Notes under the pieces: model-generated | Told to the model about the DNA's origin: nothing | Databases searched by the model: none | Seen by the model: only the letters and a program-made list of their open reading frames with translations | Assembly (NCBI GenBank): GCA_026724425.1 | Contig: JAIUCV010000402.1 | Location: 248,001-312,000, forward strand | DNA from: Erythrophleum ivorense | Lineage: Eukaryota > Streptophyta > Magnoliopsida > Fabales > Fabaceae | DNA length: 64,000 nt | Direction: 5' to 3' | Position numbers and translations under genes: made by a program | Shown: positions 1 through 11,811 of the stretch, in pieces | Numbering within the stretch: position 1 is the first letter of the stretch | Layout: every line of letters starts with the position of its first letter

Positions 1-223
1 TTCCAAGCCATCCCTATCTTCAACTCATTTAGTAGATAACTTTGTAATTATCAATAAATTAGAGTAAGTTAAAATTATAAAAGAATTCAATTAATGTACC
101 TTTTCTAATTTTTTGCAGTCATTTTAAGAGTAAATACTAGATTCCTTGATTATGGTTTGGAAAAGCTAAATAGAGTAGATTTGTTATAACTTGTAATTGC
201 TATTATTACATTAATTTGATCAG

Positions 224-391
224 CGTGCCATCAGTAATATTGAGGCAAGGTTACAAGGAGTGGTTGTTGGTGTTGGGGCTGCACCATCATTGCCTCTTGC
301 TGTAGAAGGTCAAGCTCGTAGGCTAATTGCTGAAGCAGTTTCTCACAAGAATCTTGGAAAGATGTATATATGGTGGATGCCGTGGTTTTAA
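224..391 (+). CDS. ATR: ATR kinase, last coding exon (FATC domain), partial
   Basis: This 168-nt exon starts after an AG acceptor at 222-223 and ends in TAA at 389-391. It encodes 55 residues beginning RAISNIEARLQG and ending LGKMYIWWMPWF. That is the extreme C-terminus of plant ATR, the PIKK-family kinase that signals replication stress and DNA damage in the nucleus. The segment VEGQARRLIAEA to the terminal WMPWF is the FATC domain, which closes every PIKK protein; the aromatic tail is typical. The rest of the gene lies off the left edge; bases 1-223 read as the final intron, with a pyrimidine-rich, TA-rich stretch before the acceptor. A GT at about 432-433 after the stop, and an AG followed by GGTTGTTTTGG near 1353, could be a 3'UTR intron, but that is only inferred. 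I am confident of the family and fairly sure it is ATR rather than another PIKK, because the residues match plant ATR as I remember it. Confidence 0.88.
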   Translation, partial: RAISNIEARLQGVVVGVGAAPSLPLAVEGQARRLIAEAVSHKNLGKMYIWWMPWF

Positions 392-2769
392 GGAATCAGT
401 TGATTGAAAAGATCTTCCCGTAATAAGTCAGACAGGTATGATATCATCAGTTTCATTTCCTTCCGTCATTTTAACTTTAAAGTGTCATTTATGTGTCTTT
501 ATACAGAGCAGTGATATCTGATCTCATTGTCTATATTGTGTCATGTTGTGTTATAAATTTTAGTGTCACAATATCCTTGTTGTGTCATGTTCTGTGTAAG
601 TGCATGTGCTTCGTAGATGTAGAAGTAGTATATAGTGGTGATTATATCTTATACGTGTCACTTTCAGTTAGTAAAGATATTTATATGCTCAAAATGTTTT
701 GAAAGGATATGATTAGTTTTTCCTATCTGGGTTCTTTAAATTCTCTATTTCATGATTTATCACCTCGTGATTCAACCTGTGAAATTGTTAGTAGGTTTAT
801 ATCAAACTCAACGAATTGAACTGTGAGACATCTGATAACTTGATTTAGCATTAATTTGCAGGTTTTTGCATTTTAATTTTGCATATAGGAAATGGAAGTT
901 TGAATATTGCAAGTTTGCAACAATTAAACAATCTTGTTTTCACGGGTGCTTTGTCTTTGTTTTTTTCTGTTAAAATGCTTATTTGCAGCATCTAAAATAC
1001 TGGGTTTGTACTTTTTATGGATAGATGTGTTGAGAGCCAGGAGATAGGATGGAAGTTCAGTTGTTAGTTGTTACAGTTAATACAAGTAACATTTATTGTG
1101 TATCACATTTGCATTACATGTCTAAAGGTCGATTGCCATGCTTTCCTGGCCTGATGTCGTGGAATAATGAGTAGAATGGTACATCTTTTTTTATTTTCTT
1201 ATAAGTGAAAGCAACATATCTTATTTTACCGGCGTTTTTAGTCCCTTAGAAAGCAATATTTACTTATGAACAAAGAAATTATTACTCAATGATATATTTA
1301 ATCATAACTTATTTATTTCATAATGTTAATGATAAGCTTTGTTCCTACTGCAGGGTTGTTTTGGTAACATATAATTTGGATTAAAAGTGAGGGCCGCATT
1401 GATCTGCCCTGAATTAAGTAAGATCTTATAGTTGCCGCCTTGCTGGATGACATAGGAATAGGTGCTTTATATTTTGTTATGCAAGACGCTGTTCTTGCCT
1501 TTGGTCACGCCACTAGTATGCGGGGATTGAATGGGTGCCATATAACAGCATGCCAGAGAGATTGAACCAGCAAGCAGAAGAGAGTGGATGAAGCATGAAG
1601 GTAAACTAGAGTCCAAGGGAGCCATAAGCTAGAGACAATGCTGAATGTGCTATGAAATGTACAGGAATTGGATAGCCGAACCAAAACCTTGGAATGCAGG
1701 AATTTGACCACATTATGATGGAGGCAGGGTGCAGAATGAAGCTTTTGTTGGGCAAGGACGTAACTGAATGCAGCTTGGCGCTCTGTTCTGCTTAATAGAG
1801 ATCCTATATAAGGCATGCTTGTTTTGCCAGGTTTACTGATGCCCAAGAGTTGAAACTTGAAAATGCAGGTCTTCTTGTATTCGTTTGTATATTCTTCTGG
1901 GCAGATACGCACATCTTCCTTTTTAAATGAATGCATGAAGTTTCGCATTTACATATGATGTAGTCCCTTACATAAAAAGATAGAAAGTAACATTTCGGCT
2001 TGTGTCTCCTACATATTTTTCAATGCCATATTATAGGATGAGCCTCAAGGGGTTTGCTATTTTATTTTACTCTTTTGGTTACAAACCGTAGTATGCTCCA
2101 AACGCAAGCACAGACCTTTGACTTCAAGCCATGAAAGTCACTGAGTTACCCGTTTCCTTTGAAACGATATATTTTGCACCGTTTATTAAGTGCATCTTTG
2201 ATTTTGCTTTTTTTTTTTTTCTTCAAATGTGATTTGGCTAGAAGCAACAAGTTGTTGCTTTGGCATAAAAAGAGTTGCAAAATATAATGCTTTTCTTTTT
2301 TCTTTGGTAACTGAAAGGTGGGCCAGAGGACCAAAAAGAAATCAGTCCATTTATAATATTCAAAATTTATTCAATCAAACCCAAAAAAAAAGAAACTCAT
2401 TCAACAAATATTAATTTGAATTTGAGGCAAAAACAAAAAAAAAGCAATTGAACATTAAAAAAATATGCCTATACTAAAATAAAAAGTAAAAGAAATTGAC
2501 ATGATAAATGACTATTTAAGGATAAAGAGAAAGAAGTTTTAATAAAAAGCTAAAATTGAATTCAAACTTTTAAGATGTTAATTTTTTTTTTTTAGAAAAT
2601 TTTGTAGCTATGCTCACCGGATGTATATGTTACAACCCGTACTAATCTTGAGCGAGAAGGCTCTCAAAATTGAGGTACCTAGAGCATGAAACTTACTACA
2701 AGAATTTGTCGTGTTCAATCCTCTTACAATCCTGTTTGGATTTGGAAGCTCACGGGCCCAACGAGTTTC
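392..2769. other. ATR 3' flank and intergenic DNA
   Basis: No convincing coding sequence. The first part is probably ATR 3'UTR, perhaps with one intron (donor near 432, acceptor near 1352); the GC-richer stretch at about 1353-1960 could be 3'UTR exon. From 2110 on, the DNA is T/A-rich with poly-T near 2209-2221. A moderately GC stretch at about 2610-2790 has only a 60-codon ORF and looks like a piece of a repeat, but I do not recognise it. Confidence 0.4.
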
Positions 2770-5038
2770 ATAAGCCGTGCAGAATGGCACATGCAAAAAA
2801 TCTGTTTCTCTTTACGCTCTTTGTATAGAGAGACTTGGACATGGTATTAACTGGGCTTTTGAGAACAAGCTTTGGCATCCTGTTAAACTGACAAGGAATA
2901 GCCCCCCATCACGCACTTGTTCTTTGCAGATGACTTATTCCTTTTTGCAGAAGCTACTTTAGATCAAATTGATAACATAAAGCGATGTCTTGATATCTTT
3001 TGTAAAGTCTCTGGCCAACGTATAAACCTGGCTAAAACCAAATTATGTTGCTCCAGAAACATCCACTTTACTAGATCCTCCCAAATGAGTAATACCCTAG
3101 GGGTTGGTTTGACTGGTGATCTTGGCAAATACTTAGGCATTCCTCTCCTTCACAAGAGAGTTTCTCGCGCCACTTTTAGCCATATCTTTGAAAAAGTTAA
3201 CAAAAGGCTCTCTAGTTGGAAAAGCAAACTTCTTAATTTGGCAGGATGAAATACTCTTATTTAGGCTATTTTATCAGCCCTCCTTGCCTATTCTATGCAA
3301 ACCTTATATCTCCCTATGAATGTTTGTGATGAACTAGAGAAGACCAATCATAATTTCCTTTGGGGGTCTACTGAAAATGAGAGAAAGATCAACTTAGTGG
3401 CTTGGAACGAAGTGTGCAAACCGAAGTACCATGGAGGTTTAGACATTAAAAATCTCCGAAACCAGAATAAAGCCCTTCTTATGAAGATTTGCTGGGATCT
3501 CATTCAGAAAAAGGATGCTCTATGGGTCCAACTTATCAGGAGTAAGTATAGATGTGGGTCTCAAATAATTCCCCATGTTCAGAAAATCCCTGGAGCCTCA
3601 AACTTATGGAAGGGAATTAAGAAAGTTTAGGAGACCTTCTCCAGAGAGCTGAGATGGAGCATTGGCGATGGTACTCAAGTCAGATTTTGGCATGATTTAT
3701 GGACCCCTCTAGAACATGAATTGGCTTATTATGTTCACACATATACTCTTATGGAACATTTTCAAGTCACTGTCAGAGACTACTTGTCCCCCTCTGGGGA
3801 TTGAGACTGGGAGAAGATTAATAGATCTCTCCCTTTATTGGTTCAGAAAGTCATAGCTAACATTGTTCCCTCCACCCTCCACTCTAGGTAGGATGTAATG
3901 ATATGGAGAAGAGAACATGATGGTTGCTTCTCGGTCCGATCCGCATACCGCATGATGACTACAGGTGATCAGGATTACGGTCGAAAAGTTTGGCAAAATG
4001 TTTGGAAGTAGCCTATTCCAGAAAAGATTAGAGCTTTCCTTTGGTTACTAGCTTGTGATAGACTTCTTACATGCGATCTAAGAACAAAAAGACGCCTAGG
4101 GGGAGGTAATGAGTGCCCCTTTAGCTGTGATGAGACCGAAACCTCCCCCCATTGTATGAGAGACTGCAACAGAGCCCAATACATTTGGAAATTCTTGGTA
4201 AATGAAAAGCACTGAATTAGATTTCTCTCTCTCACGACAAGAGTGGTTGGAGTGGAACTTCCGAAATGAGCTTGGGAAACATTCTCATAATAACCTACCC
4301 TGGAGGAAGATCTTTGCATACACTTGTTGTTTATGGACCTCCCATTGCAATCAAGTTTTCTCGGAAACTTCAGAAAGCAATACTAGCATTATCCATAAGG
4401 TCTTCTGGCTAACGATCTCCAATGTGCTTATGCTAAACAAAACTTTGAACTGGAAGGGAATAGAGCTTTATTCGATGGGAACCTCCTCATCAAGACTGGT
4501 ACAAATTGAATACTGATGGCTCTCGGTCGGCTACTGGTGCAACAGCTTGCGGAGGGATTATTAGAGATAACTTTGGGTGTTGGAAGTTAGGTTTCATTTG
4601 TAACCTAGGTTTTAGCACCATTACACATGCTAAACTTTGGGGCATTCTTTGGGGGCTTCGAATAGCCTAGAACCTTAACATCAAGAAGTTAATCATTAAC
4701 TTTGATTCTCGTGCTGCAATCTCCCTTATTGAGAATGGGTGTGGAAGAATACACCCCTGCTTCATTATAGTAGAAGAAATTTGCATTATCCTAAATAGGC
4801 TTTGGATGGTGACCCTTATACATTGTTATCGGGAAGCGAATCGTAGTACTGATTGACTTGCTAATTGGGCTCAAGATCATCCTCTTAGTTGCCAAAAACT
4901 CCATATTGCACCAATGGAGCTCGGTCCCATCCTCAATGAAGATAATCGCGGAGTAGTCATGCCTCGCTTTATCTTTTCTTAATCTCCCTTTTGTTTTGTT
5001 CTGGGCCTTTGCCCCCTTTATACCCAAAAAAAAAAAAA
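2770..5038 (+). mobile_element. L1-type LINE remnant (RT, zinc-binding and RNase H parts), 5'-truncated and inactive
   Basis: Several frames carry pieces of a plant non-LTR retrotransposon. At about 2800-2935 the reading CIERLGHGINWAFENKLW shifts frame into FFADDLFLFAEA at 2917-2952, the catalytic FADD box of reverse transcriptase. GQRINLAKTKLCCS and GDLGKYLGIPLLHKRV follow at 3000-3170. A second block (3295-3630) has HNFLWGSTENERKINLVAW and YHGGLDIKNL, the usual segment before the zinc-binding RT domain. At about 4494-4850 an RNase H-like stretch reads WYKLNTDGSRSATGA, THAKLWGILWGLRIA, then NFDSRAAI; the catalytic Glu of the usual AELW motif is Lys here. Frameshifts and in-frame stops (about 3247, 3628, 4668) interrupt it. 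It ends in a 12-A tract at about 5026-5037, as expected for a LINE tail. The 5' half, with the endonuclease, is missing. Confidence 0.9.
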
Positions 5039-5097
5039 TCCCAGGACTTGGGGAGGAAGGGGGGACACGTAAATGGTCGTATAATCATATATTTAGA

Positions 5098-5556
5098 GAG
5101 TGCTTGGTTCAATGGAAGGGAGGGAAGGGAAGGGGAGAGATTTTAACGAAGGGGAAGGATTTTAATGATACGTTATTTGGTTTATTTTGAGGGGAGGAGA
5201 GAAAAAGGGTTTTAATGATATGTTATTTGGTTGAGTAGGAGAGGGGGGAAGAGGGGAGAAATTAATAGACAATTATACCCTTAATTAATTTTTTTTATTT
5301 TTAAAATATTTTTATAAATAATTTTTTTTTTACTTTTTATTATAAAGAATAATTTTTTTATTTTTATAAAAAAATATGTTAAATTTTATTAAAAAATAAA
5401 ATTTATATCATATTTAAAATAAAAATAAAATAAAAATAATTTAATCAAATACTAAAAAAAAAGAAAAAAGAGAGGAGAGGAGAGGATTCAATTTTTTCAT
5501 ACCAAACAAGAAAGGTATCCCCTCCCCTCCCTCCAAACCCGTCCAACCAAACACTC
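5098..5556. mobile_element. MITE-like non-autonomous DNA transposon
   Basis: The left end reads GAGTGCTTGGTT and the right end is the reverse complement of GAGTGTTTGGTT, giving near-perfect 12-bp terminal inverted repeats. The complementarity extends into G-rich (GGGAGGGAAGGGGAG) and C-rich (CCCCTCCCCTCCCTCC) subterminal arms. The interior is AT-rich and non-coding. A motif of about 20 bp containing TTTTAATGATA and GTTATTTGGTT is repeated directly at about 5160-5182 and 5210-5232. Length is about 459 bp. I do not see a convincing target-site duplication, so the superfamily is open. It ends about 240 bp before the start codon of the DCAF8-like gene and may lie in its promoter. Confidence 0.65.
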
Positions 5557-5798
5557 CCGTGCTCCTCACAGCATTCTCACTAGCCCTGACTGCGGGAGAA
5601 GTTGCCGCTACTTCCTTTGTCTCGAGGTATCTACCAGAATCCTTATACCCTTATTTTCGACCCGTTCCGATATCAATTTTGGTCATCATCACCCTCTCTA
5701 TTTCTCTACCAATGTATTCTTGAAATTTTCTTCCCTAAGTCATCGAAATTATATTATTCTCAATTTCTTCTTACCCCAATTGTCGTCTGGTCCAGAAG

Positions 5799-8700
5799 AT
5801 GAACAAGAGACCAAGAATCAGCAACGACAAGGCCGTAGTGGATGTCTGGCAGCGAGAGTTAGGCCAGCTATCCGGCAGGAATTTCGCTCACCGCCTCGGC
5901 GCCTCTGAGGTATAATTATTCAGAACTCTCTGCTTGGTTTCCCTCTTAATTTACCTGGCAACTTTTTTTTTTTTTTTAATTTTTTCCTGTTAGTTACTCT
6001 GCTTATTAAAGTATATTTTGTTAGGAAGAAAGATGCGCTCTTGTGATGGCAATGCAATGGTTTATTGAGTGTGTCTGACCTAGATTTTTTAGTTTGTTTT
6101 TCAGAGTCGAATTATTATAGTGCGTTTTGCCTTTCTGTTTTTGAAACTACTATGAGTAGTCCTTTGGGGGTTCTAGGGGTTATGTTTGTTGTGTTAGGTC
6201 GAAGCTATGAAAATTTCATTCTTTCGATATAGTGAGATTAGGTGTAAATTTTTTTTTAATACATTACTAATTGAGAGAAACTAAGAATATAGTGTAAAAT
6301 TGAAAACTTAGCCATGTTCTTGCTAAACGTGCGGTGGGCTGCAAATTAGGGTAGTTGTTTTTGAAGATAATAAAGCTTCTTTCTATCTTAACTTAGTTTT
6401 TTGCAGACATATGGATCCCAATATGGACTATCAATCAGATGGAAGTTAATGGAACGGAAGGCAGTTCAAAATATTATGCTTTCTCACACAATTTAATGCT
6501 CTGTGCTCTTGAACAACACTTATGAGCTTTTATACCATTCACAAAAGTATAATGCCGAGATTTAAATGTGTCGTATTATATCCTTTATTGAAACATTAAA
6601 CTCTAATTTTAATGGCATATTTTTCTTCCTTTGATTACCCCTCTGATTTGAACGTAAACACAAGTTATGTTCTTTACCCATCCTCCTATGCCATCTTTGA
6701 CATGCTGATGAAAAGAGAAATCCGTCATCAAGCCTGTGTACAGAAGCTCAAATATCTAATCTTATTGATTTTATTTGTTTCAGGATCTTGTCCTCCGACT
6801 TGATATATGCAGGAAACTTGAAAAACACAGAGGTTGTGTAAATACTGTTAGCTTCAATGCAGATGGTGACATTTTGGTGTCAGGTTCTGATGACAAGAGG
6901 GTTATTCTCTGGGACTGGAAAACTGGGAATGTCAAGTTATCTTTCGATTCTGGTCACAGTCAGAACATTTTTCATGCAAATTTTATGCCCCTCTCAGATG
7001 ATAGAAGCATTGTGACTTGTGCTGCTGATGGGCAGGTACATCATGTAACATCATGATAAGGACCATACCTATTTCATTTGACTGTTATAACAGTCACCAT
7101 TTATGTTAAATCTGTCTCATTATGATTAGGCCATTGTTATCTGAATTTAATGTTTTATCGGGGGTTGATTCTAATCATACTTTAAGTCCATAATCTGGAA
7201 TGCGACCAATGGCTCCCTAACTTCTGCATTTGTTTTATATTGAGAATCCACAAAATGAAATATTGTTTCAGGATGGATAATTTATTTACCAAAACTGTTC
7301 ATCTACATTGACATCAAGAGAAATGTAACGTTCTATTTGTTCTAAATATGTATGAATCTTTTTTTTCATCACCTAAAAAATTAAGGTAATTTCTTATGTA
7401 AGTATGCTCTCAATTTTAGGTGAGACATGCTCAGATTCCAGAACATGGAGAAGTGGAAATGAAGTTACTAGCCAAGCATCATGGACGGGCTCATAAGTTG
7501 GCAATTGAGCCTGGTAGCCCCCATACATTTTATACCTGTGGTGAAGATGGATTAGTACAGCATGTGAGTGAAATATCTCCTTTGCTATAACTAGTTGTTT
7601 ATCCTTCAGTCTTCTTTCACAGTTTCATTAACAACTACAATTGGGCAAGCATTTAGCTGTTAACACCTTTTTTTATTGGTTGGTGGGTGGTTCAAGCAAA
7701 GCATACTATTGGGGAGAGGGGGTGGAGATTGTACCATTTTGACGAGCTGTAATGTTGGTTGGTAGACTCTCATCTGAGAGATGCATGTAGTGTTGTTGAT
7801 GTTAAGTCTGTGCCCCTAATATCTTGCTGTGGCTAGATGTTCTCTAGCTTTCTTTCTTTTTAAATTAGAATTTAATTTTATACTATTGTTGCTTAGTGAA
7901 GTGATCATAAACATTGTTGCAGTTTGACCTGAGAACTGGGACTGCAACAGAACTTTTTACATGCCAGCCAACCAATGATAGAAAGTATTACCTGCCATTC
8001 ATCCATCTTAATGCAATTGCAATTGATCCGAGGAACCCAAATCTTTTTGCAGTTGCTGGGTCTGATGAGTATACTCGAATTTTTGATATTCGCAAGTATA
8101 AGTGGGATGGATCTACTGATTTTGGTCAACCCACTGATTTCTTTTGTCCCCAACACTTGATCGGTGATGAGCAAGTTGGAATAACAGGCTTGGCCTTTTC
8201 TGAAAAGAGCGAGCTGCTTGTCTCATACAATGATGAGTTCATTTATCTTTTTACACGAGACATGGGTTTAGGTCCTGACCCAGTTTCTGGGTGTCTTGCT
8301 TCTATAAACAGTGATGCAGATGGATTGAGAGGTGATCATGGCTCTGCAGCATCACCATCTAATATTGATGCTGATGAGAAAATTACCTCACAAGTTTATA
8401 AGGGGCACAGAAATTGTAAGACAGTGAAGGGTGTTAACTTTTTTGGTCCTAAATGTGAGTATGTGGTGAGTGGGTCAGATTGTGGCCGGATTTTCATTTG
8501 GAAAAAGAAAGGTGGCCAGCTTATTCGTGTTATGGAAGCAGATAAGCAAGTTGTCAACTGCATCGAGTCTCATCCTCATACATCAGTTCTTGCAAGCAGC
8601 GGAGTTGATAATGACATCAAAATATGGACTCCCAAGGCACTCGAGAAAGCTACATTACCCAAAAATGTTAACCAGGTATGAACTTGGTTTTTTTGAGCTA

Positions 8701-10351
8701 ATTATTGCAAGTGAAAAGATAGAAGCACAAAATGATATTATGTGGCATGATTCCTTTATGTGTAGGGAACTCTAGGTTTTGTTTAGAACAGTAACATTTA
8801 ACCTTATAAAAACTCTGGGATCATTTTGTGAAAACTATTTTTTCAAAGAAACATGAGAACATGAATAAATGGTGAGACGTTGTCAGCTGTAAGGAATTAT
8901 TGCCTAATATTCTTTTCAGCCCTCTTTCCTCCTGCCCCTGGCAGGTGACCCCAATCTCTTGTTCCCTGACGTCACCCACAGTCCACACTATAAACTGGAA
9001 GACCTTGGCTGTCATCCCGCCCTTGGTTGTGCTTATAACTAAATCTAATCAAGGGCCGGGCCCAAGGCCTAACTATTGTGAATTTTTTAAAGGCTTTTTG
9101 GTAAAATTATGAAGGGTGTGGTGGTTGAGAGCTGAGGGAATTCTGTTACTGGGTGCTGGAGATGACATGAAATCCTGGGAATCAATTACATATTATTTCT
9201 TCCGTGAGAATGTTTCTTGTGGATTTTTTTTTTCTTCCAATTTAATTTCATGGTTGGAGCTCTCTATTTTGGAGTAAAAATAATCTTCAAAGGAAAAATA
9301 TCTTTTTCTGAGCTTCTCTGGTTGAGCAGTTTATTTGGGAATTCTGAGTTAAACTTGCTAAATGTATTTTTATTCTGTAATATAAAATTGGAGAAACTCT
9401 TGGATGCTAAAAATCTTCAGTTGCTAAACAAGTAGTGTTTTTCCTCTCCACCCCCCCCCCCTTCTTTTTTTCTAAAAGAGGAAATCCATTCTCTTCTTAG
9501 TCTAGAAAACATACGTTTGACTATGGAAAATGAAATACACATTCAATCAGGCCATAATGTTTTTCTTGCTTTCACGTTATATTTTCGTTTTGTTGATCAA
9601 ATTGCTTTTGATTCTGTACTTGCCTGGGCTGCTTGCTCGTAAACATTGTGGGATAGCGGTAAAAGGGGGAAAGGGTTAATTTTCAATGGACGCTTTACTA
9701 TCCCATTATCTGGGATTTTGGTCAGTCTGATCCTTCCTCCATTTCCTAGAAACCTAGCATTTAAAGGGGATTGAATCACTGAACTAGTTGTGGGACATTT
9801 TGCCGGTGGATCAGAGAAGCATAGGTTTTTGTGCTCTTTGAACCGTTTGGGCAGCAGAGGAACTAATGTTTTTTAGTGTTAATTCTATGAAGAAGATTCC
9901 TGTGTTCGATGAAATTCATTTGTTTTTCATTGATGATAGTGACAATAATGACGACCACACTGACAATAACAACAACAATGATGATGATGTATGATGATTA
10001 CAGTGATGATGATGATTATGATGACGATGGTAGTGTTGGTGGTGATTATGATTATGATAAAAATGATTATGTTGATGATAACAATGGCAACTGTGATCAT
10101 TTTGCTTAGTGCTTGCAATGATGCTATTGATGATAATTTTGTCTGTCCAACAGAAACCACAAGCTAGGCGCCGGATGTACCAGATAGCTTCTCAAGACCT
10201 GCGACTATTTTCACTTCCCAGGCAGAGGATTAGCGCAGACGGCAATGAACATGACTTGGCTCTACAACGGGCGTTTTTGGAGTTGATATCGAGAATTAAT
10301 GCTGATAGTGAGGGCTCTGACAACAATGATGGGGGAGACATAACCAGTTAG
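5799..10351 (+). CDS. DCAF8: DCAF8-like WD40 protein (CUL4-DDB1 substrate receptor), 5 exons, 485 aa
   Basis: Exons are 5799-5909, 6784-7035, 7420-7563, 7923-8675 and 10154-10351; all introns are GT-AG and phase 0. The protein starts MNKRPRISNDKAVVDVW and ends in Asp/Asn-rich DNNDGGDITS. WD40 repeats are visible from residue 50 on. Residues 68-83 (LVSGSDDKRVILWDWK) fit the 16-residue DWD box that binds DDB1, with Lys at the last position. A second copy at about 211-226 (FAVAGSDEYTRIFDIR) keeps Asp-x-Arg but has Phe for Trp. Further blades are YVVSGSDCGRIFIWKK and LASSGVDNDIKIW. Family knowledge: DCAF8/WDTC1-type proteins present substrates to CUL4-RING ubiquitin ligases; plant members are about 470-500 residues. 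A low-complexity insert near residues 280-310 (DADGLRGDHGSAASPSN) interrupts the propeller. No substrate can be inferred. The first ATG has purine (A) at -3 and is the only Met before the WD region. Confidence 0.9.
9909..10100 (+). repeat. GAT/ATG-rich low-complexity tract in DCAF8-like intron 4
   Basis: Imperfect repeats of GAT, GAC and AAT triplets run for almost 190 bp, open on both strands (Asp/Tyr/Met-rich on +, Ile/His-rich on -). The tract stops about 50 bp before the exon 5 acceptor at 10152-10153. The upstream exon splices cleanly across it, so it is read as intron, not coding sequence. Confidence 0.85.
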
Positions 10352-11811
10352 GAGGACTTTTGTTCATTTTAGTAACACTGTTAACTGAAAAGAACGGTAG
10401 CAATAGCAATTGTAAATAACATTGGATTGACAAGAAAGTGGAATTTTGCATATTTATGTGTATAAATTATTCTGTGTACAAGTTCTTATAACTTTTTTCT
10501 TGATCATATTTTTGGTCTTTATTTAAAAAAAACATATATAGTTTCTTCTATTTTTGTTATTAAATTTTTTAATTAAAATTAGATAATTGTATAGTTGTTA
10601 TAACTTAGCATCATATGATTGGGGGTTTTTTAAAGATTTTTTACCCATTATAATTTTATTAAAAAAATTTTAAAAAAAGATATAAGAAATTGTACGAAGT
10701 CTAGTCTTCTAATTTATTATGAGTATTAGGATTATTTGTGAATTTGCGCTAAATATGTACTTTGTTTGAGTTGGGGTTTGTTTGGAATGTCGTGTGTTTT
10801 TTAAAAAAACATTTTACTCACCGTTATTAATAATCGTTCTTACATCGATTATTCGATAATATACTGTAAATTACATGAATGTTTTCTCTGCTCTCCCATA
10901 CTATGTGGGATCATATTCACTAGGCTATTTATGACAGTTCAACTATTAATCATTCTCCTCCGCCCTAGCCCTTCTTTCTTTTTGTTTCCTTTTATATTAT
11001 CTTATTTTGTTTATTTTGATGGTATTAGTGACTATGTGAAATACTTTGTCAACGTTGGCAAATGCATAACTGGAATAATTACTCTCCCTTTCTGCCCCTC
11101 GCTTTGACTCGCAGAACTTGCTGGGCGAAGATGCTTAAATCATTTTCAAAGACATTACTTAATTTGCAAGGATAAACACATGAAGTGACAGGAAACATTT
11201 CAATGGAATTCTCAAATGTTGGAGTTTGATGCCTTCTGATCAAACCTATGCCATAGGTGGCGGATTTTGGCTCAAAATAAAATATTAGCACTTGAGACTC
11301 TGGAGGGACCTTAGGGACAAAAGATATATTATATACAAGTATATAAGAGAGAGTGTACGTGGATACATAAACAATGCTACCTTGAAAGTGGGAGTTGCAA
11401 ATCGATATTCTTCATAACCAACTCTAGTTGGCGTGTTTGGTTTGGCATAGGAAACAAAAAAGGAAAATGAAAGTTTGATAAAATATCATTTTATCCTTAT
11501 AATCATTACTTATTTATTATTTAATACTATCTATCAATTATTATATAATTATTAAAAATAAAGATACTATAAATATTTTTTATTTATAAATTTTTTTTTT
11601 AATTTTTATATCTAACTTTCTATATATCAAATGGTTTATAATTTTTCTATGTCTTATATTTTAACTTAAGTGATTTGACCCTACGTGTAAAATCTTGTAG
11701 TAGTGGTTGTTATCGTGTTTCCTTCAATAACTCACTGATTTACCTTCGGATTTGCCCAGAACAGTTTTGCTGAGGCAGCTTAGAGCATGAGTCTATACTT
11801 TTTTATTGCCT
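10352..11811. other. Convergent intergenic region between the DCAF8-like and MFS genes
   Basis: Holds the 3'UTRs of two convergent genes (DCAF8-like from the left, MFS from the right) and AT-rich repeat DNA. No further coding sequence is supported; the ORF at 11079-11291 has no recognisable feature. Confidence 0.5.
11432..11660. repeat. AT-rich dispersed repeat, copy 1 (MITE-like)
   Basis: Starts near GGCGTGTTTGGTTTGG and contains TTTGATAAAATAT, a run of ATTATTTAATA-type words and AAATAAAGATACTATAAATA. The same words in the same order occur at 16395-16560 inside intron 1 of the same MFS gene, so this is a repeated element rather than random AT-rich DNA. Ends are not exact. Confidence 0.5.

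Noticed and set aside
1505..1948. 147-codon minus ORF opposite the ATR 3' region
   Set aside because: The residue mix (Ser, His, Leu, Phe) is untypical and no motif is seen; more likely the reverse of 3'UTR.
9909..10160. Asp-rich + and Ile/His-rich - ORFs in the GAT tract
   Set aside because: Simple-sequence translation in an intron.
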